The notes under the pieces are model-generated. The model ran no database searches and was not told where the DNA came from. It was given only the letters and a program-made list of their open reading frames with translations. Positions 9,136 to 16,181 of a stretch of 64,000 bases of DNA are shown here, piece by piece. The translations under genes were made by a program, and so were the position numbers. The number at the start of each line of letters is the position of its first letter. Positions within the stretch are counted from its first letter, which is position 1. The DNA is from Halorubrum sp. DM2 (lineage in GTDB: Archaea; Halobacteriota; Halobacteria; Halobacteriales; Haloferacaceae). The stretch is from positions 3,390,510-3,454,509 of the forward strand of contig NZ_LR594487.1 in NCBI RefSeq assembly GCF_901686465.1, in the 5' to 3' direction.

Positions 9136-10074
9136 TCAATCCATTGACGCGATGTACCACGCCATCGGGAGCGCGATCACGAGTTCGATGAGGGCGACAA
9201 CCATCGCCTTGCTGTACTCGATCGGCGTCGAGAACGCGGCCTGGTACACCTCCAGACCGAGCACGGAGAACACCCCGCCCGGACCGCCGGACGGGCCGCC
9301 GGCCGCGTAGACGATGGCGAAGATCCGGATCACCCAGATCATGCTCATGATAACGACGACCGCCGTCACGGGCTTGACCAGCGGCCAGATGATGTCCTTG
9401 AACCGTCGGAACCGCCCCGCGCCGTCGACGCGGGCGGACTCCAGTAACGCGGGGTCGATCCCAGCGAGCGCGGAGCTGTACAACAGCATGCTAAAGCCCG
9501 TTTGGACCCAGACGCCGCCGAGGACGAGCGCGTAGATCGCGATCTGCGGCTCCTGAACCCAGTTCCGAACCAGCGACTCCAACCCGATCGACCGGAGCAG
9601 CCCGTTGAAGATCCCGGCCTGCGGGTCGTAGACGAACAGCAGCACCAGCCCGATCACGACCGTGGGCGTCGTGAACGCGAGGAACACCATCGAGCGCAGG
9701 ATGCTCCGGCCGCGCAGGTCGGCGAAAAGCAGCGCGAGCCCGAGACCGAGGAACGTGCTCAACGGGACGTGAACGACCATCCAGATGATGTTCTGCGGGA
9801 GCGCCCCCATCGGGTACTCGAAGGCGAGGAGGTTGCTCCAGTTGATGATCGCGTCGTCCTGGAACGTCGCGATCCACGTCTCGAAGCCCGCGAACTGCGC
9901 GATATCGAACCCGTCCCAGGTGAAGAAGCTCCCGACGGCCGAGTACAGCATCGGGCCGACGGAGAAGACGGCGAACAGAGTGAGACCGGGGAGCATGAAC
10001 ACGAGGATCGCCGTGAGCTTCTCGCGGTCCACGTCGCGGTCGAGCCGGTCCTCGAGGTACGATGCGACAGACAT
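9136..10074 (-). CDS. sugar ABC transporter permease, MalF type (probably trehalose)
   Basis: 312 residues from the ATG at 10074, only 4 bp after the ATPase stop; an upstream in-frame start inside the ATPase gene was rejected. Six membrane helices. The EAA loop is present as DPALLESARVDGAGRFRRFK. A loop rich in Gly and Pro (AAGGPSGGPGG) precedes the final helices, as in many MalF/UgpA-like proteins. Pairs with the MalG-type protein downstream to make the channel. Substrate inferred from the adjacent trehalase. Confidence 0.88.
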   Translation of the reverse strand: MSVASYLEDRLDRDVDREKLTAILVFMLPGLTLFAVFSVGPMLYSAVGSFFTWDGFDIAQFAGFETWIATFQDDAIINWSNLLAFEYPMGALPQNIIWMVVHVPLSTFLGLGLALLFADLRGRSILRSMVFLAFTTPTVVIGLVLLFVYDPQAGIFNGLLRSIGLESLVRNWVQEPQIAIYALVLGGVWVQTGFSMLLYSSALAGIDPALLESARVDGAGRFRRFKDIIWPLVKPVTAVVVIMSMIWVIRIFAIVYAAGGPSGGPGGVFSVLGLEVYQAAFSTPIEYSKAMVVALIELVIALPMAWYIASMD

Positions 10075-10078
10075 GGTG

Positions 10079-11143
10079 TCAGGCCACCAGTTCGCCGTTC
10101 TCGTCGTAGAGGTACGCGTCGGCCGGGTCAAAGGTTAGGTGGACGGCGTCGCCCGCCGTCGCGTCGGTGTGCGGGACCTTGACGTTGACCACGGAGCCGC
10201 CCACCTCGACGTTGACCAGCACGTACTCGCCGAGCGGTTCGACCGTCTTGACCGTCCCCGGCAGGGTCCAGTCCGTGTCGGGCGGATCGGTCGACACGTC
10301 GATGTCCTCGGGTCGGACCCCGACGGACACGGTCGACGACGACGACTCCGCCGGCGTCGGGAGGGTGTTGCCCTCGGCGAGGTGGACGGTCCCGTCGCGG
10401 TTCTCGCCCTCGAAGAGGTTCATCGGGGGCGAGCCGATGAACTTCGCGACCCACGTCGTCCGGGGCCGCTGGTACAGCTCCTCCGGCTCGGCGACCTGCC
10501 GGATCGTACCGTCGTTTAACACGACGATCTTGTCGCCCATGCTCATCGCCTCCTCCTGGTTGTGCGTGACGTACACCGTCGTGATCCCCAGCTCGTTCTG
10601 GATCCGCTTCAGCTCCGAGCGCATCTCTAAGCGGAGCTTCGCGTCGAGGTTACTGAGCGGCTCGTCGAGCAGGAACACCGACGGCTCGCGGACGATGGCC
10701 CGCGCGAGCGAGGTCCGCTGCCGCTGCCCGCCGGAGATCTCGCCCGGATCGCTTCCCATCTGGTCTTCGATGTGTAACAGCTCGGCCACCTGCGCGACGC
10801 GCTCGTCGCGCTCCTCCGGGGGGATCCCCCTCACCTTCAGCGGGTACTCGATGTTCTCCCGAACGGTCATGTGGGGGTACAGCGCGTAGTTCTGGAACAC
10901 CATCGCGACGTTCCGGTCGGCGGGGGGCATCCCGTCAACGCGGTCGTCGTCGAAGTAGATCTCCCCGTCGGAGGGGTCCTCCAGCCCCGCGATCATCCGG
11001 AGCGCGGTCGTCTTGCCGCAGCCGGACGGGCCGAGGAACACCACGAACTCCCCGTCGTCCACCTCCATGTCCAGCTTGTAGTTGGCGACCGTGTCACCCC
11101 CGTCGAAGTACTTGCTCACCGACCGCATGCTAATGCGAGTCAT
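10079..11143 (-). CDS. sugar ABC transporter ATPase, MalK/UgpC type (probably trehalose)
   Basis: 354 residues. Walker A GPSGCGKTT, Q-loop QNYALYPH, signature SGGQRQR, Walker B FLLDEPLSNLD and the switch His (VYVTHNQEE) are all present. The C-terminal third is a TOBE/OB regulatory domain (VGVRPEDI). Family members energise CUT1 sugar importers and can be shared between importers, which matters here because no binding protein is encoded alongside. An SD-like GGAGGG lies 7-12 bp upstream of the ATG, and a minus-strand TATA is seen at about 11172-11180. Confidence 0.92.
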   Translation of the reverse strand: MTRISMRSVSKYFDGGDTVANYKLDMEVDDGEFVVFLGPSGCGKTTALRMIAGLEDPSDGEIYFDDDRVDGMPPADRNVAMVFQNYALYPHMTVRENIEYPLKVRGIPPEERDERVAQVAELLHIEDQMGSDPGEISGGQRQRTSLARAIVREPSVFLLDEPLSNLDAKLRLEMRSELKRIQNELGITTVYVTHNQEEAMSMGDKIVVLNDGTIRQVAEPEELYQRPRTTWVAKFIGSPPMNLFEGENRDGTVHLAEGNTLPTPAESSSSTVSVGVRPEDIDVSTDPPDTDWTLPGTVKTVEPLGEYVLVNVEVGGSVVNVKVPHTDATAGDAVHLTFDPADAYLYDENGELVA

Positions 11144-11284
11144 CGACTACCCTCCGATATTCATTTATTACACTTATAATTAATCATGGACTACGAATAA
11201 GAGGACAGGCCTAGGTGCGTGTTCTTCGTTCTCTGTCCGGCTAATTCAATAATTACTTAGCAATCCTTTCACTACGTGCTGGAG
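11144..11284. promoter_or_regulatory. divergent promoter region of the trehalose locus
   Basis: An AT-rich 141-bp gap between two divergent genes. On the minus strand TTATAAGT (11172-11180) is the likely TATA box for the ATPase operon, with GGAGGG next to the start. On the plus strand TTCAATAATTA (11245-11255) lies 30-40 bp before the trehalase ATG. The paired arrangement would allow one regulator to control both, but no regulator gene or clear operator palindrome is visible nearby. Confidence 0.5.
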
Positions 11285-12808
11285 ATGAGTTCCGGTCTCT
11301 TCGACTACAGTCATTTTCCGCAGATCTCCGGCGAACTCTTTCGGACCGTCCAGCGGCGGGACCTCTTCGAGGACGACAAGCGGTTCGTCGACGCCGAACC
11401 TCGCGTCGACCCGGACCTGCTCTTCGAACGGTACCTGACGGAACGGAGCGAGCGGGACTTCGATCTGGCGTCGTTCGTCGAGGACCACTTCAGGCTGCCC
11501 GAGCCGGTCGGGGCCGCGCCCGACCTCGCCGCGTCGCGGTCGATGGAGGACCACGTGTCCTCGCTGTGGGGGGCGCTGACGCGGACCTTCGACGCCCCCG
11601 ACGCCGCGGGGTCGACGGTCGTCTCCCTCCCGAACCCGCACGTCGTGCCCGGCGGCCGCTTCCGCGAGATGTACTACTGGGACAGCTACTTCACCGCGGA
11701 GGGGTTGGCGGCGGCCGGGCGGACCGATCTGATCGACGGGATGGTCGGGAACATCGCGTCGCTTTTGGACCGCTTCGGGTTCGTCCCCCTCGGGAACCGG
11801 GCGTACTACGACAGCCGGTCGCAGGTCCCGCTGTTCTACCGCATGCTGCGGGTGCTGGAAGAGGAGGCGGGGTTCGACGCCGTCGCCCCGCACGTGGAGG
11901 CGCTCCGGACGGAACACGATTTCTGGACGAGCGGGTCCGACCGCGTCGCCGACGCCGACGGCTCCGCGGCCCACCGGCGCGTCGTCGGGCTCTCAGACGG
12001 TGCGGTCCTCAACCGGTACTGGGACGACCGCGCCCGCCCGCGACCCGAGTCCTACCACGAGGACCGCCGCCTCGCGGATCGGGTCCCCGTCGACGACCGC
12101 CCGGATCTGTTCCGTGACGTCCGGGCCGCCTGCGAGTCCGGGTGGGACTTCAGCTCGCGGTGGCTGGCGGGCGACGACCTCACCACGATCCGGACGACCG
12201 ACCTGATACCGGTCGACCTCAACGCGGTCCTCTTCGGCATGGAGTCGGCGCTCGCCGAGTGGCTCCCGCGCGTCGGACGGACCGAGGCCGGCGAGCGGTA
12301 CGCCGACCTGGCCGCGGACCGCCGCGAGGCGATCAACCGGTACTGCTGGGACCCGGACGCCGGGTTCTACGTCGACTACTCGTGGGTCGACGACGACCGG
12401 TCCGACCGCCTGACGCTGGCCGCCGTCGCGCCGCTTTTCACCGGAGCCGCGACGGACGAGCGGGCGGCGGCGGTCGCCGACCGGCTCCGTCACGACTTCC
12501 TCCGGCCCGGCGGGCTGGTCACGACGCTCGAAGACACCGGCGAGCAGTGGGACGCGCCGAGCGGCTGGGCACCCCTCCACTGGATGGCGGTCACCGGCCT
12601 CCGGCGATACGGGCACGACGCCCTGGCCGACGAGATCGCCGACCGGTGGGTCGACCTCGCGCGGAGCTCCTTCGAGGAGACCGGCCGCATGGCGGAGAAG
12701 TACGACGTCCGGTCGGTCGGGGAGACGACCGATCTGGGTGAGTACGACCCCCAGTACGGGTTCGGCTGGACGAACGGCGTCGTCACGGCGCTGTCGGCGC
12801 GACGGTAG
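11285..12808 (+). CDS. treA: trehalase, glycoside hydrolase family 37
   Basis: 507 residues. Hydrolyses alpha,alpha-trehalose to two glucose. Both GH37 signatures are present: PGGRFREMYYWDSYF starting at residue 122 and QWDAPSGWAP at about residue 421. The catalytic acid should be Asp288 (in ESGWDFSSRW, matching Asp312 of E. coli trehalase) and the base Glu471 (in AEKYDV, matching Glu496). There is no signal peptide, so it acts in the cytoplasm on imported trehalose, which fits the divergent ABC genes. ATG 11285 was preferred over GTG 11276. Other GH15/GH65 trehalases lack these motifs, so the family call is firm. Confidence 0.93.
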   Translation: MSSGLFDYSHFPQISGELFRTVQRRDLFEDDKRFVDAEPRVDPDLLFERYLTERSERDFDLASFVEDHFRLPEPVGAAPDLAASRSMEDHVSSLWGALTRTFDAPDAAGSTVVSLPNPHVVPGGRFREMYYWDSYFTAEGLAAAGRTDLIDGMVGNIASLLDRFGFVPLGNRAYYDSRSQVPLFYRMLRVLEEEAGFDAVAPHVEALRTEHDFWTSGSDRVADADGSAAHRRVVGLSDGAVLNRYWDDRARPRPESYHEDRRLADRVPVDDRPDLFRDVRAACESGWDFSSRWLAGDDLTTIRTTDLIPVDLNAVLFGMESALAEWLPRVGRTEAGERYADLAADRREAINRYCWDPDAGFYVDYSWVDDDRSDRLTLAAVAPLFTGAATDERAAAVADRLRHDFLRPGGLVTTLEDTGEQWDAPSGWAPLHWMAVTGLRRYGHDALADEIADRWVDLARSSFEETGRMAEKYDVRSVGETTDLGEYDPQYGFGWTNGVVTALSARR

Positions 12809-12814
12809 CGGTTT

Positions 12815-12904
12815 CCTCGACGCGGCGGTAGCGACCCCCTCGACACGGCGGTCGGTTCCCTCGACGCGGCGGTCGGTTTCCTCGACGCGGCGGTAGCGAC
12901 CCCC
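12815..12904. repeat. four imperfect tandem repeats of 21-23 bp
   Basis: Directly after the trehalase stop, units beginning CTCGACGCGGCGGT(A/C)G are repeated four times, alternating the endings TAGCGACCCC and TCGGTT(T/C)C. A partial fifth copy may extend into the last codons of the trehalase gene (GACGGTAGCGGTTTC). The repeats contain no spacer-like unique sequence, so this is not CRISPR. It lies in the gap before grpE. Role unknown; replication slippage is enough to explain it. Confidence 0.75.
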
Positions 12905-12970
12905 CTCCACCCCCGACTCGCGGCGTCGCGCTTGTGAACGCTTATGCCCGCCGACCGACTTCGATCGGGT

Positions 12971-13648
12971 ATGAGCGACGACGACGCCGTCGATGTCGAG
13001 ACCCCCGACGACGCCGAGGGCGACGCGGAGCGAACGAACGGCACGGCGGAGGCGACCGGCGAGAAACGGAGCGACGGCTCGGCGGACGCCCCCGCCGATG
13101 CCCGGAGAGACGAGGCGGCGCTCGCCGCCGCGGTCGCCGAACACGACGACGCGCTCGCCCGCGAGGTCGCGGCGCTGGAGGCGGAGCTGTCCGAGACCCG
13201 CGGGGCGCTCCGCGAGCGCGACGAGGAGGTCGAGGAGCTGACGAGCAAGCTCGCCCGCGTGAAGGCGGACTTCAGCAACTACAAGGAGCGCGCGAAGCGG
13301 AAGCAAGCGGAGATCCGCGAGCGCGCCTCCGAGGCGCTCGTCGAGCGGCTCGCCCCCGTCCGCAACGACCTCCTGCGCGCGCTCGATCAGGAGGAGGGGA
13401 GTGACCTCCGGCCCGGCGTCGAGTCGACGCTGGAGAAGTTCGACGAGGTGCTCGCCGAGGAGGGCGTCGAGTCGATCGAGCCGGATCCGGGCGAGGCGGT
13501 CGACCCCGCGCGCCATCAGGTGATGCTCCGCGTCGACAGCGATCGCCCGGAGGGGTCGATCCACGAGGTGTACGAGCCGGGCTACGAGATGGGCGACCGC
13601 GTGCTGAGCGAGGCGAAGGTGACCGTGAGCACCGGCGACGGGGAGTAG
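12971..13648 (+). CDS. grpE: GrpE, nucleotide exchange factor of DnaK
   Basis: 225 residues. GrpE releases ADP from DnaK during protein folding in the cytoplasm. A disordered acidic N-terminus of about 55 residues precedes a long coiled coil (about 55-115) containing KADFSNYKERAKRKQ, the conserved GrpE helix. The C-terminal beta domain ends with VYEPGYEMGDRVLSEAKVTV, the signature RxAxVxV-type segment. The ATG at 12971 was preferred to an upstream in-frame start at 12944. dnaK and dnaJ are not next to it in this window; surE follows on the other strand. Confidence 0.93.
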   Translation: MSDDDAVDVETPDDAEGDAERTNGTAEATGEKRSDGSADAPADARRDEAALAAAVAEHDDALAREVAALEAELSETRGALRERDEEVEELTSKLARVKADFSNYKERAKRKQAEIRERASEALVERLAPVRNDLLRALDQEEGSDLRPGVESTLEKFDEVLAEEGVESIEPDPGEAVDPARHQVMLRVDSDRPEGSIHEVYEPGYEMGDRVLSEAKVTVSTGDGE

Positions 13649-13674
13649 GCGCGACGCGTCGCGAGGACTGCTTT

Positions 13675-14469
13675 TTACGACCGAACGGCGGCCTCGTAGG
13701 CCTCGACCAGTTCGTCGAGGCCCGCGTTCGGTTCGGCGGCGTGCGGGACCGACAGCGGCGACGCCGAGACCTCGCCGTCGACGACCGCCCGGCGGTCGGT
13801 CCCGACCGGGTCCGGCACGTCGCCGTCGTTCATCAGGCCCCAGATCGGGTCCGAAAAGCCGACGCGACCGTCGCCGTTCCGCTCGGCGCGCATCCCGTAC
13901 CACGTCGAGGGCGTCGTGACGCGGAGCGGCGCGCGCGCTTCGTCCGCTATCGGCGCGTTGACGTTGAGGTAGTCCGCGCGCTCGAACACGCCCGCGCCGA
14001 CCGCCTCGTCGAGGAGGAACTCGGTCGCGCGGGCCGCGTGGGCGAAGTCGTCGGTCTCGAACTCGCGTTTCCACCAGTCGTCGCCGCCGGGCACGTACAT
14101 CGAGGTCGCGACCGCCGGGACGCCGAAGAACGTCGCCTCGACCGCCGCGGAGACGGTTCCCGACCGCCCGAGCGTGTACGCTCCGAGGTTCGCGCCCTCG
14201 TTACAGCCGGCGACGACCGCGTCCGCGTCGGGGACGAGTTCGCCGAGGCCCGCGACGACGCAGTCGACGGGAGTCCCGCCGACCACGTAGCCCAGGTCGT
14301 GCTCGTCGACGGCGACGTCGTCGGAGAGGAGGCGGCCGACCGAGGACTGGTCGTCAGCCGGGGCGACCACGGTCACCGCGTACTCCTCCGCGAGCGCGTC
14401 GTAGAGCGCTCGGAGTCCGGCGGCGTCGACGCCGTCGTCGTTGGTCAACAGGATCCGGTCGACGCTCAT
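13675..14469 (-). CDS. surE: 5'/3'-nucleotidase SurE
   Basis: 264 residues. SurE is a metal-dependent nucleoside monophosphatase. The N-terminal metal site is clear: LLTNDDG (Asp11, Asp12), with the Ser of DDQSSVG and the Asn of GCNEGANLG completing the usual ligand set. The GTPVDCV segment is also conserved. Start at 14469 because the fold begins directly with the ILLTNDDG strand; a longer open frame upstream is not supported. Convergent with grpE. Confidence 0.92.
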   Translation of the reverse strand: MSVDRILLTNDDGVDAAGLRALYDALAEEYAVTVVAPADDQSSVGRLLSDDVAVDEHDLGYVVGGTPVDCVVAGLGELVPDADAVVAGCNEGANLGAYTLGRSGTVSAAVEATFFGVPAVATSMYVPGGDDWWKREFETDDFAHAARATEFLLDEAVGAGVFERADYLNVNAPIADEARAPLRVTTPSTWYGMRAERNGDGRVGFSDPIWGLMNDGDVPDPVGTDRRAVVDGEVSASPLSVPHAAEPNAGLDELVEAYEAAVRS

Positions 14470-14592
14470 ACCCGTTTCACGGGCGAGTCGGGCAAAAGTC
14501 CACCGTCGACCGGGGGCGGGTGCCGGGAGGCGCGCGGCGCACGCATCGTACCGAACGGAAAGGCACACGTATCGGCGGGCCGAGCGTCCGGT

Positions 14593-14910
14593 ATGGGATT
14601 CGGGGACACCGCTAAGAAGATCCAGACGCTCGCCGACCGCGCGGAACGGACCTACAAGAAGATCAGCGAACTCCGCGACGAGGTCGACGAGACGCAGGAG
14701 ACGGTGATAGACACCTCCGAACGCGTCAAGACGCTCGAAAACGAGATGGCCGAACAGCGGGCCGTCCTCGACGCCGTCGCCGAGGAGGTCGGCGTCGACT
14801 TGGAGCGCGTGAGCACCGAGGCGCACATCGCTGACGCCGAGGAGTCGGCGACCGACGACGGCGACGCGGACGACACGGACGACGCGGAGCGCGGCGACGA
14901 TCGCTTATAA
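14593..14910 (+). CDS. DUF5798-type coiled-coil protein
   Basis: 105 residues. The N-terminal GFGDTAKKIQTLADRAERT, a long heptad-like region (about 20-65) and an acidic tail (many Asp/Glu after residue 80) match my memory of the haloarchaeal DUF5798 family. It should be a cytoplasmic alpha-helical protein; function is unknown. Divergent from surE. The stop codon is embedded in CTTATAA, the same motif that recurs in the repeat region just downstream. Confidence 0.75.
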   Translation: MGFGDTAKKIQTLADRAERTYKKISELRDEVDETQETVIDTSERVKTLENEMAEQRAVLDAVAEEVGVDLERVSTEAHIADAEESATDDGDADDTDDAERGDDRL

Positions 14911-14930
14911 GGAACGATGCGGTCGGCGCG

Positions 14931-15175
14931 TGCCTGCGAGCGGTCGCCCTCGGCGACCGCGAAGCAGCACCGCGCGAGGGAGTCGGTCGACCGGAGCGAA
15001 GCGGAGGGAGGCCGACGAGGCTGGGGAGGCGTGAGGTGCGGTCGCTGTGCGGGGTGGGACTCGAAGGGGCAGCCGCGAGGGCGAAGCACGCCGACGTAAG
15101 CACCGCAGCGAAGGAGCGATAGCGACTGAGCGAGGAGCACAGCGAGGCGCGCGAGCCCTCGCGGCTGGGGCTTCG
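14931..15175. repeat. dispersed structured repeat, copy A
   Basis: About 245 bp sharing long blocks of identity with 27330-27575 (copy B). Shared blocks include the AGTCGGTCG...CGGAGCGAAGCGGAG part, GACGAGGCTGGGGAGG, and GGGTGGGACTCGAAGGGGCA. Three potential stems: I, GCGGTCGCC (14940-14948) with GGCGACCGC (14952-14960), perfect with a 3-nt loop; II, around 14982-15015, weaker here than in copy B; III, AGCCGCGAGGG (15071-15081) with CCCTCGCGGCT (15156-15166), closing a loop of about 75 nt. It does not encode a convincing protein. It could be a structured RNA gene, a MITE-like element or a protein-binding repeat. Confidence 0.75.
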
Positions 15176-15430
15176 GAAGAGTTCGTGTCGATCCGCGATT
15201 TATAAACAAGAATAACACCGTACAGCCGAGCGGCTGGGGCTTCGGCGGTGTTCACCGTCGGTCCGTAGTCAACGGCTTATAAGTAATCGACTGGGGCTTC
15301 GGCGGTGTTCACCGTCGATCCGGAGTCAGCGGCCTATAAGTGAGCGGCTGGGGCATTGGTGGTCTTTACCATGGACACGTCGATCTCTTATAAATAGCGG
15401 ACAGCAACACCACAATCTGACTTATAAACA
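15161..15430 (+). repeat. tandem ~57-bp repeats, each with a TATA-box-like motif
   Basis: Units start with (G/T)CG(G/A)CTGGGGC(T/A)T at 15161, 15230, 15287 and 15344 (spacing 69, 57 and 57). Each continues with a segment such as GGTGTTCACC, a small inverted repeat, and ends with a TATA-like motif: TTTATAAAC (near 15199), CTTATAAGTA (15276), CCTATAAGTG (15333), CTTATAAATA (15387). A further CTTATAAACA is at 15421. The first unit overlaps the 3' end of repeat copy A. Two degenerate units follow copy B as well. The region 14911-15483 holds no protein gene I can support. Confidence 0.7.
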
Positions 15431-15483
15431 ACCACCCCACCAACGTGCGAAACTCACCCCTGCTATCGGTCGAGACGATCCAG

Positions 15484-16119
15484 TCAGTCGCCGCCCTCGG
15501 CCGCACCGCTCTCCCCGTCCGCCCGCGAGACGACCTCCGCCGGGACGCCCGCGACGGTCGCGCCCGGCGGCACGTCCTCGGCGACGAGCGAGTTCGCGGC
15601 GACGCGCGCGCCCTCGCCGACGGTGACGCCCGGAAGCACGACCGCTCCCGCCCCGATCATCGCCTCCCCCTCGACGACCACGTCGCCGAGGCGGTACTCC
15701 TCGTGGAGGAATTCGTGGCACAGCAGGGTGGCGTCGTAGCCGATTATCGCGTCGTCGTCGACTCGGATCCGCTCGGGCCAGAACACGTCCGGCGTCGATT
15801 CCAGTCCCCACGCGACGCCCGCACCGACCGTGACGCCAATCTGCCGCAGCAGCCAGTTCTTCAGCCGGAGGCTCGGACAGATCCGCGCGAGGACGATGAC
15901 GACGTAGTTGCGGACGACCACGAGCGGCGACTTCGCGTCCGGCCACGACCACAGCGAGTTGCGGGGCCCCGGCGTCGGGAACCGGTCGAGACGGTCGCTC
16001 CGGGGCGGCTCGGCGTCCGCGCCCCCGCGTGTCGCGCCCGCCTTCCCGCCATCGCGGGTCGCGCCCCCGCGTGTCGCGCCCGCCCCCTCGCGTGCCGCGT
16101 TCGCGTCGTCGGTTGTCAC
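15484..16119 (-). CDS. hexapeptide-repeat acyltransferase
   Basis: 211 residues. The C-terminal 130 residues form a left-handed beta-helix with hexapeptide turns (IRVDDDAIIGYDATLL, VVVEGEAMIGAGAVVLPGVT, VGEGARVAANSLV), ending with the typical VPPGATVAGVPAEVV. The His of LLCHEFL is a candidate catalytic residue. The first 45 residues are low-complexity, built of RGGAT-like repeats, and are probably disordered. The family transfers acetyl or other acyl groups to sugars or amino acids; the acceptor is unknown. It stands alone between the repeat region and purD. Confidence 0.8.
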   Translation of the reverse strand: MTTDDANAAREGAGATRGGATRDGGKAGATRGGADAEPPRSDRLDRFPTPGPRNSLWSWPDAKSPLVVVRNYVVIVLARICPSLRLKNWLLRQIGVTVGAGVAWGLESTPDVFWPERIRVDDDAIIGYDATLLCHEFLHEEYRLGDVVVEGEAMIGAGAVVLPGVTVGEGARVAANSLVAEDVPPGATVAGVPAEVVSRADGESGAAEGGD

Positions 16120-16181
16120 GTCGCTCCGTTCGGACGGCGGGCATAAAAGGGTCGCTCCCGGTCGGGCGATAGAACGGTCGC

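Noticed and set aside
12815..12904. Possible CRISPR array
   Set aside because: Repeats are contiguous and degenerate, without unique spacers of even length.
13675..14826. Longer version of SurE starting at 14826
   Set aside because: The extra N-terminus overlaps the DUF5798-type gene on the other strand and is not SurE-like; the fold begins at 14469.
15161..15430. Possible CRISPR array
   Set aside because: Units are about 57 bp, similar over their whole length and carry TATA-like motifs. There are no unique spacers and no cas genes nearby.
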